This document shows positions 46,107-56,849 of a DNA stretch of 64,000 bases, in pieces. This DNA comes from Takashimella koratensis (lineage: Eukaryota > Basidiomycota > Tremellomycetes > Trichosporonales > Tetragoniomycetaceae): contig BCKT01000014.1 in the NCBI GenBank assembly GCA_003116875.1, positions 628,149-692,148 of the forward strand, read 5' to 3'. The translations under genes were made by a program, and so were the position numbers. Each line of letters opens with the position of its first letter. Positions within the stretch are counted from its first letter, which is position 1. The notes under the pieces were generated by a model. The model saw only the letters and a program-made list of their open reading frames with translations, searched no databases and was not told the DNA's origin.

Positions 46107-48012
46107 TTATAGCGTGATCGATCCCGACTGGTAGTTGAAGTTGTAGATGCCGTTCTGATTGTCAGCGCCAATATGACCCAGTTACTTACCCAGCAGTTGG
46201 CAGAAACAGTGATGTTACTCGTCGTCGAGGCCGAGCCAGCTCCCGTGGTGAGCGTGAAGCTCTGCTGACCCGTGGCCATGGGGATCTCGAACACCTGGAC
46301 ACCGGCCGCAAACGTCTCAGTGACGGGTGCGTTGGAGCCCGAAGTGACTGTGAAGCTACCGCCGTCGGTGGTCATCAGGCCAACGAATACGGTATCGTCG
46401 ACAAACTATTTGGTCAGCAGTGCCACAAATGTTTGACGCACCTCGTAGCCGGTAGGAGGGGAGCCACAGATATCGGTCGAGTCGCAGCTGGCCGACTTGA
46501 GGTGCGGGCGGTGCCAGTAGGTCAAGGAGTCGGAGGTGATGACGGGTGCGGTGGCGCCGTTGCGGAAGGCGGCAATGTACGGCTCGGCGAAAGTGAGCAT
46601 TGGGGTGTGGTCGAATCCAGAGGCCCACGCCGAGGAACCATCATCCGTGTGGGGGGTGTTGTAAGGGCCAACATAGTGCGACTCGCCTGACGTCAGCAGT
46701 GTTTAGGCAAAAGGAGACTCACCGTAGTCGTTCCAAGTGATGATCTCGATAAAGTTGAGCGAGTTGGCGGAACCCATCTGGAGAATCTGGTCCCATCGGT
46801 CCTTCCAGAGAGTCTCACTCTTGAACAAAAAGTTCTTCGAGTAGGAGACTTCGGAGCCGAAGTGAGTGAAGACTGAGTGTCAGTGGGGTTGCAAGGGAGA
46901 GACTTACACCAGGGGGAGACAGGCGCCATGTACTGCTGGCTGTCACCAGAGAGGGAGTTGATGTACTGCATGTCGTTGTCGGTGGTCATGCTGGTGTTGA
47001 CGGGAACGTTGTTGGGCTGACCTGGCCAGGCGTACCAGGAGAACAGACCAGTGACACCCGAGTCGTCCGCATCTAACGCCCAGTACGGCATAGCGTACAG
47101 CTCGACTCCGACACCCGACGCGACAGCGGGGTAATTGAACCCATCGCCGATGAATGAACTGACAAACACTTTACCGTCGACAGTGAGTTGGGCGGATTCG
47201 TGGGCGAACTGCGAGAGGATCGAGATGACGCCCGAAGTGTCCGAGGTCGAGTACCAGTTAAAGTCGAACGAGATGAAGACGGCGAATCCGAGTTCCGCAG
47301 CCGCCGCGTAGGCGTAGGTAAGCTGCTGAACGGTGTAGCTGTCGGTACCGATGTTGAGAGCGAACGCGGTGATGCCTGCTTTCATAGCGAGTTGCATGTC
47401 GTTGACGTAGTCGGACTGCACGTAGGTCGAGCAGATACCGATCATGAAATGGGCAAAGACGTGCTTGTCCGTGCTCGAGGTGGTCGGGCCAGGATTGGTG
47501 AGAGTGGAGCCGGAGCCGGTACCAGTGGACCCGGTCGAGGTGGATGCGGGGGAAGACGCCGTGCTGGACACAGAGGATCCCGAGGTAGATGATGGCGTCG
47601 AGGCGGGAGTAGACACGCTCGAGACAGAGACAGCCGAGGAGGAGCTCGGCATGGGCAGGGATGATCCGCCACCGAGGCCCAGCGAGAGACTCAGCCAAAG
47701 GCCCCAGCTGTCGTCAAACTCTGCCAAAGACCCCGAGGCCGATGGAGCCGATGATGACGACGCGGCGAACAAGGCATTGGCGGTGGGGCCCGTGGTGGGT
47801 GACGACGATGGTGACGACGAGGGCGCCGACGAAGTCGATGATGTGCCCGAAGAGGTCGACGACGCACCGGAGGGTGTACAGGCCGTGCGCTTGCCATGAC
47901 GACGGTTACGGCTTCGGCGGCCGTGTGAGAGCTTTGCGGGATCGCTCGCGAGGGCCGAGAAGGTTCCGAACGCGGCAAAGTAGAGCGCGACCAGGCGCAG
48001 AGAGAATGCCAT
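46107..48012 (-). CDS. GH71 alpha-1,3-glucanase (mutanase), secreted
   Basis: A glycoside hydrolase of family 71, which cleaves alpha-1,3-glucan of fungal walls. Exons in coding order are 48012..46908, 46872..46723, 46686..46442, 46405..46190 and 46154..46107 (587 residues). A signal peptide (LRLVALYFAAFGTFSALA) precedes a basic patch and a Ser/Thr-rich linker to about residue 165. The catalytic domain begins HVFAHFMIGICSTYVQSDYV, with AGITAFALNIGTD, FAVFISFDFNWY, GKVFVSSFIGDGFNYPA and NFIEIITWNDYGESHYVGPY, all family hallmarks; the Asp and Glu of the catalytic pair probably lie in these strands. The C-terminus is a beta-rich tail (FVGLMTTDGGSFTVTSGSNA). The final four introns are 35-36 bases. 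It likely acts on the cell's own wall or on other fungi; that is inference. Confidence 0.85.
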
Positions 48013-48043
48013 GATGCGGAGGTGTCTTGGGGGTGAGAGAGAG

Positions 48044-48046
<3 letters not shown>

Positions 48047-48079
<33 letters not shown>
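48047..48079. repeat. 33-base homopolymer G run in the GH71 leader
   Basis: An uninterrupted run of 33 G on the plus strand lies 35 bases upstream of the GH71 start, so the mRNA leader would carry poly-C. The run is probably length-variable and prone to sequencing error. Confidence 0.9.
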
Positions 48080-48080
<1 letters not shown>

Positions 48081-48524
48081 AGGTGAAAGGTTGTTGATTT
48101 AACAGTCGACACGAAAGCCCGAGCGCTGCTCAAAGGTGGTAGTCGAGGGGGGTTGAACGAGTGTGATGCCGAGGGGCCGTACGTAGGGTAGTAGGGGGTC
48201 GAGGGGGAGTGGGAGAACGGGCTGCCTTCAAAGTCTCACGGAGACAGAGGATCGCTGAGAAGTGGTGGGTGGTGTGAATAGAGAACAAGAAGAGAAAGAG
48301 AAGAGGTAGAAAAGAGATTGGAGAGTGGAGATGGTGACGGAGATGGACGCAAACGGTATCGTTGTTGGATCAACCACACGAACGGGGAAGGGGGCACGCA
48401 GGCACGCGAGGGGGAGGGGCAGTGATGGGCTGGGGAGGGTGATGGATGGATGATGATGAGGAGGAGGGAGGGGACAATGAAGACGGGGATGAACAATGCG
48501 CAATAGAGTGATGGTCGCCATCGC

Positions 48525-48563
<39 letters not shown>

Positions 48564-49080
48564 CGCCACTGCACTGTAGGATGCCCTGTTTCGGACTAGG
48601 GAACGAGGTAGACGCGGACAGTGTAGCCAAAGTCTGTTTCAGATTGACGGCCCAATTGACATTGCGTATGGGCCATTCCCTGAGACCCTGTAGTATCCGA
48701 TCAAAAGTCATGCTTATGCACGGCCCCACGCCACCCCCTGGGAGGAGACCCAAGGAGGACGAGGAGGAAGCCAAAGGATGCAATGTCTGTGTGGGAGTCT
48801 ACTTCTCGGCCCCCTCTGCTCCTGCCCCCTGCCCCCTTTGGCCCCTTCACTTCTCACACTTTGATCCGCACAAACCTCCTTTATCGCCTACCTTGCTTCT
48901 TACCCTTGCCGTTTCCACGTTTCCACGCTAAAACAGGGGCTATCCATTGTCATATTCAAAGTCTGGCCTCTCATATTACCCACGCGCCACGCGCCAACGT
49001 CCTTGCTTGTCAATACCCATGCATACATCCCTTGTTACGATCTAATTCACTCGACACATGGCTTGCAGCTCTGTTGACAT
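48080..49080. other. Intergenic, upstream of the GH71 gene
   Basis: About 1 kb between two minus-strand genes. It contains a purine-rich tract (48240-48480), a (GT)16 microsatellite at 48527-48558 and a CT-rich stretch (48800-48930). No coding sequence is supported. Confidence 0.5.
48527..48558. repeat. (GT)n microsatellite
   Basis: About 16 uninterrupted GT dinucleotides, roughly 500 bases upstream of the GH71 start. Confidence 0.95.
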
Positions 49081-50150
49081 TCATGACGACGGAGACGGTG
49101 TTGATGATGCTGTTGTTGACGCTGATGCACTCGCCCCTTCGCTCGAGCCTCCACCTTCACTCTCGCCACCTTCTTGGCTCCTCTTCTCCACAATCTTGTC
49201 AACAATCCCAAACTCGATCGCTTCCTCAGCCGTCATAAAGTAATCACGCTCGAGCGCCGTTTCTGGATACCATCAAGGGCAGTGAGGCAAGGGTTCGTCA
49301 GCTCCGGCATGTGCCTCACAACGTATTCAAAGCTAGCTTTGGAGCAAATCTCACCAAAGCGCTGTCGGGCAGCCTCCTTTTCCTCTCCTGGGCGAGTACA
49401 GTGACCGGCGTAAATGTCCGTCAAAGCCGCACGGATCCGCAAGATTTCCTTGGCATGCAAAGCGATGTCAGACGCTTGACCGGCCGCACCGCCCGACGGT
49501 TCTGAAGGAGTTAGCTCCGCCTTCAGCTCGGATCTCTTAAGGAGGCGATGAAACGGAGTAACGTTTCAGTGTCACCCGGTACCGACACTCACGATGAATC
49601 ATGATACTGCTGTTCCTCAACGCAAAGCGCTTCCCGGGTTCACCACCACTCAGCAACAGACTGCCCATGCTCGCGGCCTGACCAAGGCAGAACGTGTGAA
49701 TAGGCGGTGAGATGTACTGCATCGTATCGTAGATGGCAAGGCCCGCGGTAACGGACCCACCGGGCGAGTTGATGTACAGCCTGATCGGTTGCTTGGCGTC
49801 CTCGGCTTCGAGGAAGAGGAGTTGCGCCGTGATCAAAGTGGACATTGCGTCGGCGACCTTGAATCAGTACTGAGCGGTAGTATCAACCTACCGGACCAAG
49901 GAAGATGACACGCTCGCGTAACAGTCTCGAATAAATATCGTAGCTCCTTTCTCCTCTTGCCTGGGATGTCAGCGCAACTCGGTGATTCACGCACAGTTTG
50001 CTCCACTACGATCGGGACCAGCGCATCGCGGACGACTGGAAACGCCGAGTCATTGAAAGCAGACGAGGCTCGGAACCCAAACGACCGTGTGGCCACCGCG
50101 GGCCGGGTCAAGTGTCTCAGCATCAAGCGCGGTCGAGTCATCCTGGTCAT
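49081..50150 (-). CDS. CLPP: Mitochondrial ClpP serine protease subunit
   Basis: The proteolytic subunit of the ClpXP protease of the mitochondrial matrix. Exons in coding order are 50150..49995, 49960..49892, 49857..49593, 49501..49355 and 49262..49081 (272 residues). A presequence ([20 protein letters not shown]) precedes the mature start near [15 protein letters not shown]. ClpP motifs are [40 protein letters not shown], the active serine in GQAASMGS (about residue 138), the histidine in IMIHQPSGG (about 163) and the aspartate in [11 protein letters not shown] (about 219), so the triad is intact. The C-terminal about 30 residues are a Ser/Ala/Glu extension. ClpP is absent from baker's yeast but found in many other fungi. 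It shares a 206-base divergent promoter with MMS22. Confidence 0.92.
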
Positions 50151-50356
50151 GATGAAGACAAAAGGGTCGTCGACGGCCAGATCGATTTTCAGATGGTGCT
50201 GAGTGTGCGTTGGCCGGTGGAGGTATACCCGGAGTTACGGATTTAGTTCCCAGTGGAAGGCGTCCAACGCGTCTGATCTTCGAGATTGATTTTGGCGACA
50301 TGGATTTTATTTTGAACTTCTGATATCCTCATCCAAGCCGGCCGACAAGGCTCAGT
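50151..50356. promoter_or_regulatory. Shared divergent promoter, CLPP / MMS22
   Basis: 206 bases separate the divergent starts, the tightest such pair in the window. Both core promoters must lie here. Confidence 0.6.
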
Positions 50357-53300
50357 ATGGCCCCGAGAAAGCGGACCCGCACGCAAGCGGCGACGCAACG
50401 TCCTCGGCCTCGCCCCTCGTCCCCATCCCCATCCACTGTGGCCGAGCCCACCCGGCCTTCCTCTGCTCCGCAGCCGGGCGCAGACACCATCGGTACCACG
50501 CTCGTCCCTCCCTCGGACGACGACGAGTACGACCAGTGGACGCGCAAGCTCGACCATGAGCTCTTGGTAGGTTGCTCTAATGCGCATCACTAACCCCAGT
50601 CATCGCCTAGAGCTGGGCCGTCTCGGTATAGTGATGGGATCGAATCAGACAGCACAACGTCAACTGTGCTTCGATTTCAACCCCTCTTCAGCTCGGGCGA
50701 CTACGATTCTCCGCCAATCAGTGAAGACGAGTTCGGCAGCGAGTCGCCCCCCTCCCGCAAGGGAAAGGAGAAAGCGAGGATACCTTCCGACCGCATGTCG
50801 TATTCGCCTGACCCCTTGGCCTTCTCCCAGCCCGCCCAGCCTCCAAGACTGTTCTCCTCTGATCCAACATCCCCAGCACATCTATACACAATACAACCGT
50901 CTTACGCATCTCAACAATCGCAGCTTGAATCACCACCACAATTACCACTTCATTTACAACCCCAATCACCAGCTCGATCACGACCTTCCATCCCTCGCTC
51001 TTCTTCACCGACCTCATCCCAGCCCATTCCCTCTTTCCGCACCCGACCCGTCCCCTCCCCTCCTCCTGTCTTTGCGGACCCTGCACTCGAAGCTTTTCGC
51101 TCCGCACGGACATTTCGCACCCGTACCGCTCTCCAGCTTCAGCCATACACCAAGGAGCGACAGATCTATGAGCGAGCACTCCGGCACGGCCGTGTACCTA
51201 ACCCTCGAGTCATGGCTGAATCCGCCGAGGTGCGGCGAGATGAGGAAGAAGATGTTTCGGAGAGTTCGGAAGCTGCAGAAGGCGAAGACGAAACACCAGC
51301 TACCGACCCAGTGGTCATTGGGAACACGCCACCACCGCGTCCTCCTCGTCCACCAGTCACGCTAGTCGACGAGGACTTTGACGAGTATTTTTTCGAGCAC
51401 GGCGTGGCAGCGGACGAAGAGGACGAAGGGGTGGTCCTGGCGCTACAGAAAATTGCGAGAAAGAGGCTCAAGGCAGCCAAGGAGGAGAGGAAGAAGAAGA
51501 GGGAGGCGGAACGAACGAAAAGAGAGTTTGAGCGGCTGATGCGGGAGAGACAAAGAGATGAACGAGAGGTGAGTTTGGGAGTGGAAGGTGGTGCTGACGT
51601 GGATAGGTATCGAGTGAGGGGGAGAAAGAACGGCCTATTCGAAGAGAAGGGGACGACGCAGCGAGACGGGCTCCGAAAACGCCAGGCCTCAAGACGTATG
51701 GGCGAGTGCACCGCGAGCAACGAAGGAAAGAGAGGGAATTCAGCGACGGAAGTCTGTCTCCTCCCCCTCCACTAGATACCACGTTCGACTTCAACGGGGA
51801 TGACGACTTTGCTCACATGCCGATCTTTGACGACCACTCCTACGACGATTACGAACCGGCCAGATCGACTAGAACTCCCTCCGCCTTTGATGTGCCCACT
51901 AAGGGATCGTTCCTCATCAATGACATGCCTCCGCCTACTGCTCGTCGAAAACGAATCATCTCCTCGCCTTCATCATCCAACGAGTCTCTCTCCGACCCGC
52001 CTGACGCAGCGGACACCGTCGAGGCGGCTAAAGACAAGAGAGCAAAGATCGCGCGGCGCATGCTCCCCGTCGCCATGCTTAACCGACTCGAGCGAGAAGC
52101 CAAGGAGAAAGAGGCACAGCGGTTAATCGCGAAAAGGCAATCTGCTCGTCCGGCTGTCGGGTCTCCCGTCCGACCAGGTCGCGCCGTCGTCAAGCGTGGA
52201 GCAGGTCCGGTCAATTTAGACGATATGAGCGACCTATTCGGCGACGAGAGCGAGGCGAGTGACTCGGATATATGGCCAAGCGAAGGGTCGCGGTCGGCGA
52301 CTTCAGCGCCGTTACCTATTGAGATCTCGAGCGATAGCGAGAAAGGATGGGAGTCGGAGGCTATGGAGGATAATCGACAACAGTTGAGTTTGGCACATTT
52401 GCAACGTGGTGAATTCGAGGATATTCTTGCTGGTCGGACGACTGTGAAACGGTCGAAACAGTCGAAACAGTCCAAGCAGACACGATTACGACACCGCCGA
52501 CCGGCTCTCGGTCTTGCTCCGCGTCAAACGACCACGGCAGCTGGTGTTGCACCAAAGTCAACCACCAGTATCGCGCGGCCACGTCCCGCTCGACCCCCGC
52601 AGAGCCCGCTAGTGCAGACCCGCCTCGAATTCCCAACAGCTCGACCACCAGCGAGGAACAAACCGCGCCGGATGGAAGCACTCCGCCGCCCAGCGATCCG
52701 ACTACGCGACAATGTCATCTTCACACAGTCCGACTTTGCCTTTGACAACGACAACGACGACCTACCCGAGCCACGGCCTGCTGCACCCAAGCAGCGTGCG
52801 GGTGCGAACGCTATAACAACCGGGGTGACCACTGGTGGTACACCTGATCGTACCGGACCTGAGGCCGAGGCCCAGCTGGACGAAGGGGTTGGTCGAGCGA
52901 GGTCGTGGGCGAACTTTGATCGATTTCCGATCGACTTTGACATCTCCCCTCTCCCTTCTGGCGTCTTCTGTAGCCCCACAACCGTCGCTGGCAGCGGTCG
53001 ACTCGAGCGGCTAGTCGGACTACTCAAGGGTGGAACAAGCAGTGTGGGCGCTGGTTCGGTGTACGGGATCGAACTCGGACCGGAATTGCCAACAGACGAG
53101 CTCCTTATAGTCCTGCCTATCGTATTCGACCGACTCCAAACGAAGATCGTCGCTTTCACCGCGGACAGATCGGCGGTACCAGATACCGCGCCGCTGGGGT
53201 ATCTCTGCGAACTGGCCTCGAATGTCCAAGACAGTGGGGTTCAAGCAGCGGTGACATCGGGCGTTAGGTCGACGCTGGAAAAGATTGATCAGATGGTCGT

Positions 53301-55801
53301 TGGCGAGAGCAAGTACGACCGGTCCCTCGCCGAGCTTCTCTTGCTTGTCCGGTGGCACCTCTTCGAGCTTGCGATTCGGACCAAACAGCTCGTAGACGAG
53401 ACTTGCAGATCTCTCCTCGAGGCCCTCTTCGCATTCGGATTTGACCGCACGATCAAGCCCCTCAAAGCAGTGTTGCGTGGCGATGCCGATACCCCCGAGA
53501 TCAACGATCTCTCCGTTTCTCTATGGGTGTCGACACTTCACGTTCTGGCCGCTTATGATCCCAATACTTTCTCTACTGCGCTCAACGCCGCGCTCGACGC
53601 GACGTACAGGCACGATCAAGTAGGTCCGCTTGCCGCTGAGCGGATCTGGTTTGTTGTCTTCGGGCTCTGCGCGTTATCCCAGTTCGATGCGGACGGGGTA
53701 ATTGGCAACTTTCAACCGTCTCCGCGGTGGGGGCTGGTCAAGCGTGCGATCGGGTTGATCAAAGTCGCACACAGTCAACAAGCCGAGGAGAACGCACATC
53801 TTCACCAATTGCAAGGTCGAGATCGGTACATCAAAGTCATGATCGCTCGTTGTGTCCGACTCTCGTCAGTCTGGAAATGGCCATTCGATCGGGACAGCTT
53901 CTCCGTCGCTACTCGCGATCTCGGTATGATCTTCAAAGAGCGACAACATCGGAATTTGCCTACTGAACCCGCTGTTGATTTTCCCGACTTTATCACGCAG
54001 TTTGACATCTCGCTCACGGCTGCCGAAGATACTCGGGACGAATCTGCGTTTGAACTTTGGCTTCGACTCGCGTGCGTCGCTGCTTCGGACCTGATTTCGT
54101 CCGCTCAAGCAATGGATGAAGCGCAACAGGCTGAACGCGATGTCCAACGACTCATCATGTCCATTTTCCCTCTTAGTTCCGTAGCGTTCACTCGAGCTCG
54201 ACCACCGACGAGGAAACAACTTGGCGCACTGATCAATCGATACTCGACAATGATCGTGGCATGTTACTTCTCCCCATCACTCTTACCTTGGTTACTCGCC
54301 AACTCGCGTAAATGGATCGCATTCGATACCGCCGACCTCGAGTCAAGGCAGGTCTGTATCAGAGGACTCATGTACCTCGCCGTAGCGTGTAGACACCATG
54401 CGTACCCACTGGATAAAGTCGTCGAGAGGCTTGCGGATATCCTAGCGACCCTACATGCCCAGCTCGACCATGGACCCCCAAGTAGGCTCGAGATTGAACG
54501 CACAATGGTCCTTGTCGTTACGTGTTTCCGCCAGATCATCGCAAGGCATTCGTTTGATCAATTGCCACACGACCCGGTCTACCCCGACCCAGCACTTTTG
54601 CATGAATGTAAGTGATTCAGAAGATGGTTGCTGACATTAGCGTGGACGGGACGGATCTTTGAGTTGGACCTAGCAAAAGACGTCAAGGCAGGGTTGGAAA
54701 TTGTCGCGACAATCCAAGCATTCCTTGATGCTCGAGCGGCTGCACTACCCCAGCGGGCGAAACGAGCGCGTGAGGCCAAGATCTCGGAGAGTTTTGATGA
54801 TTATCCTTCACTCGGATTTGATTTCGACGACGTCGACCTGGCCGCGTTGGGTGGGGACGAGCGCATCAACGAGGATCCGATCGAGAAGAAGGACGCCGAG
54901 TTTGCACAGGTATGTCGTTGACCTTCCCCCTTCTCCTTTAACCCTCGCTGACTCGCCCCAGATCATCCTCAACGTTATCTGCCCCAAGATTTACCGCCTC
55001 TTGTCAGATATCCTCCCACCCGAAGTTGTCGATACCAGTCCCGATCGACAAGTGTTTCTCACGAAACTGACAAAGTGCTGGTCCGACTGCGCTGGTATCG
55101 TCGTCGTCGAGCACGGCCTCCAAGTAAGCCCCCCACCTCTCTCCTTCATTGACATATAGGACTGGTCTTCTTATGTCGGTCCATTCGGGTCCCAGTCGTG
55201 GTCTCGCCTTGGCAACGAATTCGGGCGCGTCCAAGTTGGTCTTAACTTTATGCTCAATGTAGCTCGACTTGACCCGGGGGCTTTCAGGGCATACGAGGAA
55301 GATTTTGTATCGCTCTTGTTCCAGGTAATCGTGACGGAGAGGTTATCGGTGGAACACAAGTACGTCTCGGCGGTATTGGCGATGCCAGGAGCCGGGGATT
55401 ATCCGCTCTTCTCGGGCGTCCAGGTAGGGAGTGGTTTGGATCGCGAGTCGTTCTTACAAACCCGCGGCGAGATCCTCAACGGTAAGTACCCGTAGCAGAG
55501 GAAGGACGCTGACTTTCAGTCGTGTTTGGGAATATCGCGAACCTCCTGGGCTCGAAATTCACCCCGGCCTCAATGAAACCGTTCATCTACCGCTGCGTCA
55601 ACTTGCTTGTCTCTGCCCTCATCGCCAATGAAAATGTAGATCAGAAGGGACGAATTGAGCTGACAATAGGCAATCAGGTCACTAATTCATCGAGAAGCCT
55701 ATCACACGTTTGTCTATCGCACGGTTCGTTCGCTCATCTCTGCCGCGGGAAAGTACATACACCCAGACTCCATCCCAGGACTCAAACACTTGTGTGAATG
55801 A
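50357..55801 (+). CDS. MMS22: Mms22/Mus7 replication-repair protein
   Basis: This is a large (1726 residues) substrate-adaptor protein of the Mms22/Mus7 family, which works with a cullin (Rtt101 in yeast) to help stalled replication forks. Exons are 50357..50566, 50600..51568, 51607..54607, 54641..54909, 54962..55123, 55160..55481, 55520..55635 and 55670..55801; all phases close. The N-terminal third is disordered and rich in Ser/Pro, with the conserved element RTALQLQPYTKERQIYERAL near residue 245, diagnostic of the family, and Lys/Arg/Glu-rich helices. The C-terminal half is helical (VARLDPGAFRAYEEDFVSLL, EAYHTFVYRTVRSLISAAGK, ending GLKHLCE). Seven introns are 33-52 bases. Its stop is only 18 bases from that of the opposite gene. 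Confidence 0.85.
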
Positions 55802-55819
55802 ATGCCAATCATGTACTGT

Positions 55820-56367
55820 TCACTTCTTCTCTTTTTTCGACCACCACCACAGTGTCTTCTCGTTGTACTGGTCGATTTCGCAGACGTTGTCGGCGATGTT
55901 CTTGAGGAGCGACTCGGTTTCCTGAAGCTTCGAGTGGGCTGTGACGACGTTTGTCGTAACTGTATCGTGCTTGCCATACAGGTCGGAATTGAAGGTCCAG
56001 GGGATCGTCTGCATGATCGTTTTAACGGTCCCGACCTTGTCGCCCAGCCTGAGGGCGTCACGATGAGCGTCCTGCATCGCCTCGACGATTTCGTCCCAGG
56101 CGGCGCGCCCGGGCTGCGTTTTGGGAACTAGTCATTAGCCATACTAGAGCCACAAAGACCTACTTGCGACAGTTTCATGTTCGGTAGAGGGCGCGTTGAC
56201 CCCGCCGCCTGCATCCGTCGTCGCCACCGTAGCCGGGGGAACCGTAGCGTCACCCGAAGGCTGAGCGGACTGAGTGGTCTCTGGAGGTCAAGGAGGAAGG
56301 AGTGAGAATTAGCGTCACACCGCTTGGACCAGCGCAACGAGTTGGGTTACGTACCGTTGAGAGGCAT
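55820..56367 (-). CDS. Unknown 145-residue protein
   Basis: Family not recognised. Exons in coding order are 56367..56355, 56280..56164 and 56127..55820; the first exon encodes four codons and one base. The N-terminal 45 residues are Thr/Ala-rich and disordered. The rest looks folded: GRAAWDEIVEAMQDAHRDAL, TVKTIMQTIPWTFNSDLYGK and KLQETESLLKNIADNVCEID, ending with three consecutive Trp and a lysine-rich end (WWWSKKEKK). The alternation suggests helices. Without the 13-base exon, translation could begin inside exon 2 only at a non-ATG, so the tiny exon is likely real. Confidence 0.6.
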
Positions 56368-56849
56368 GTTGTGAGGTGGTGGATGGTGTGGAGAGAGGAA
56401 GAAGAGTTGGAATCGGTATGGAAGGGGGGAGGATGGGGAGGGCGAGGGGGATGGGGATGGGGAGGGGTGACTGGACTGGGTGTAATCACCCCAGCCATCA
56501 ATCCATCAGCGACACACACACACACACCACGCGAGAAAGGAAGGTGGTCGGGTAGCACACTCCTCGGTCTCCCAACTTGCTCTTTCTCTCTCATTCCTAT
56601 CCCCCATCCGCCTACCCCCCCATACCCCCCATCCCCCCCAACCCCCATCCCTTCATCCCCTTGCACCACCACCTTGTCCAGCTGCTAACGTCCTCTCCTT
56701 ACCTCCTCGCTCCCTCATCTACTCCGCTCCACTCCGCTTCACCCCACTCCATCTTCGTCCTCCACCGTTCACCTTCAACTCTGCCCGCTTCTATCCCCCA
56801 TCGCGCTCACCTCATCCCTCCCACCTCTTCCACCCCGCTCACTACCACC
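56368..56849. promoter_or_regulatory. Divergent promoter, 145-residue gene / CCCH protein
   Basis: 482 bases between divergent starts. The left half is purine-rich and the right half strongly CT-rich with long C runs (56590-56660). A short (CA)n tract occurs at 56514-56526. Confidence 0.5.
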
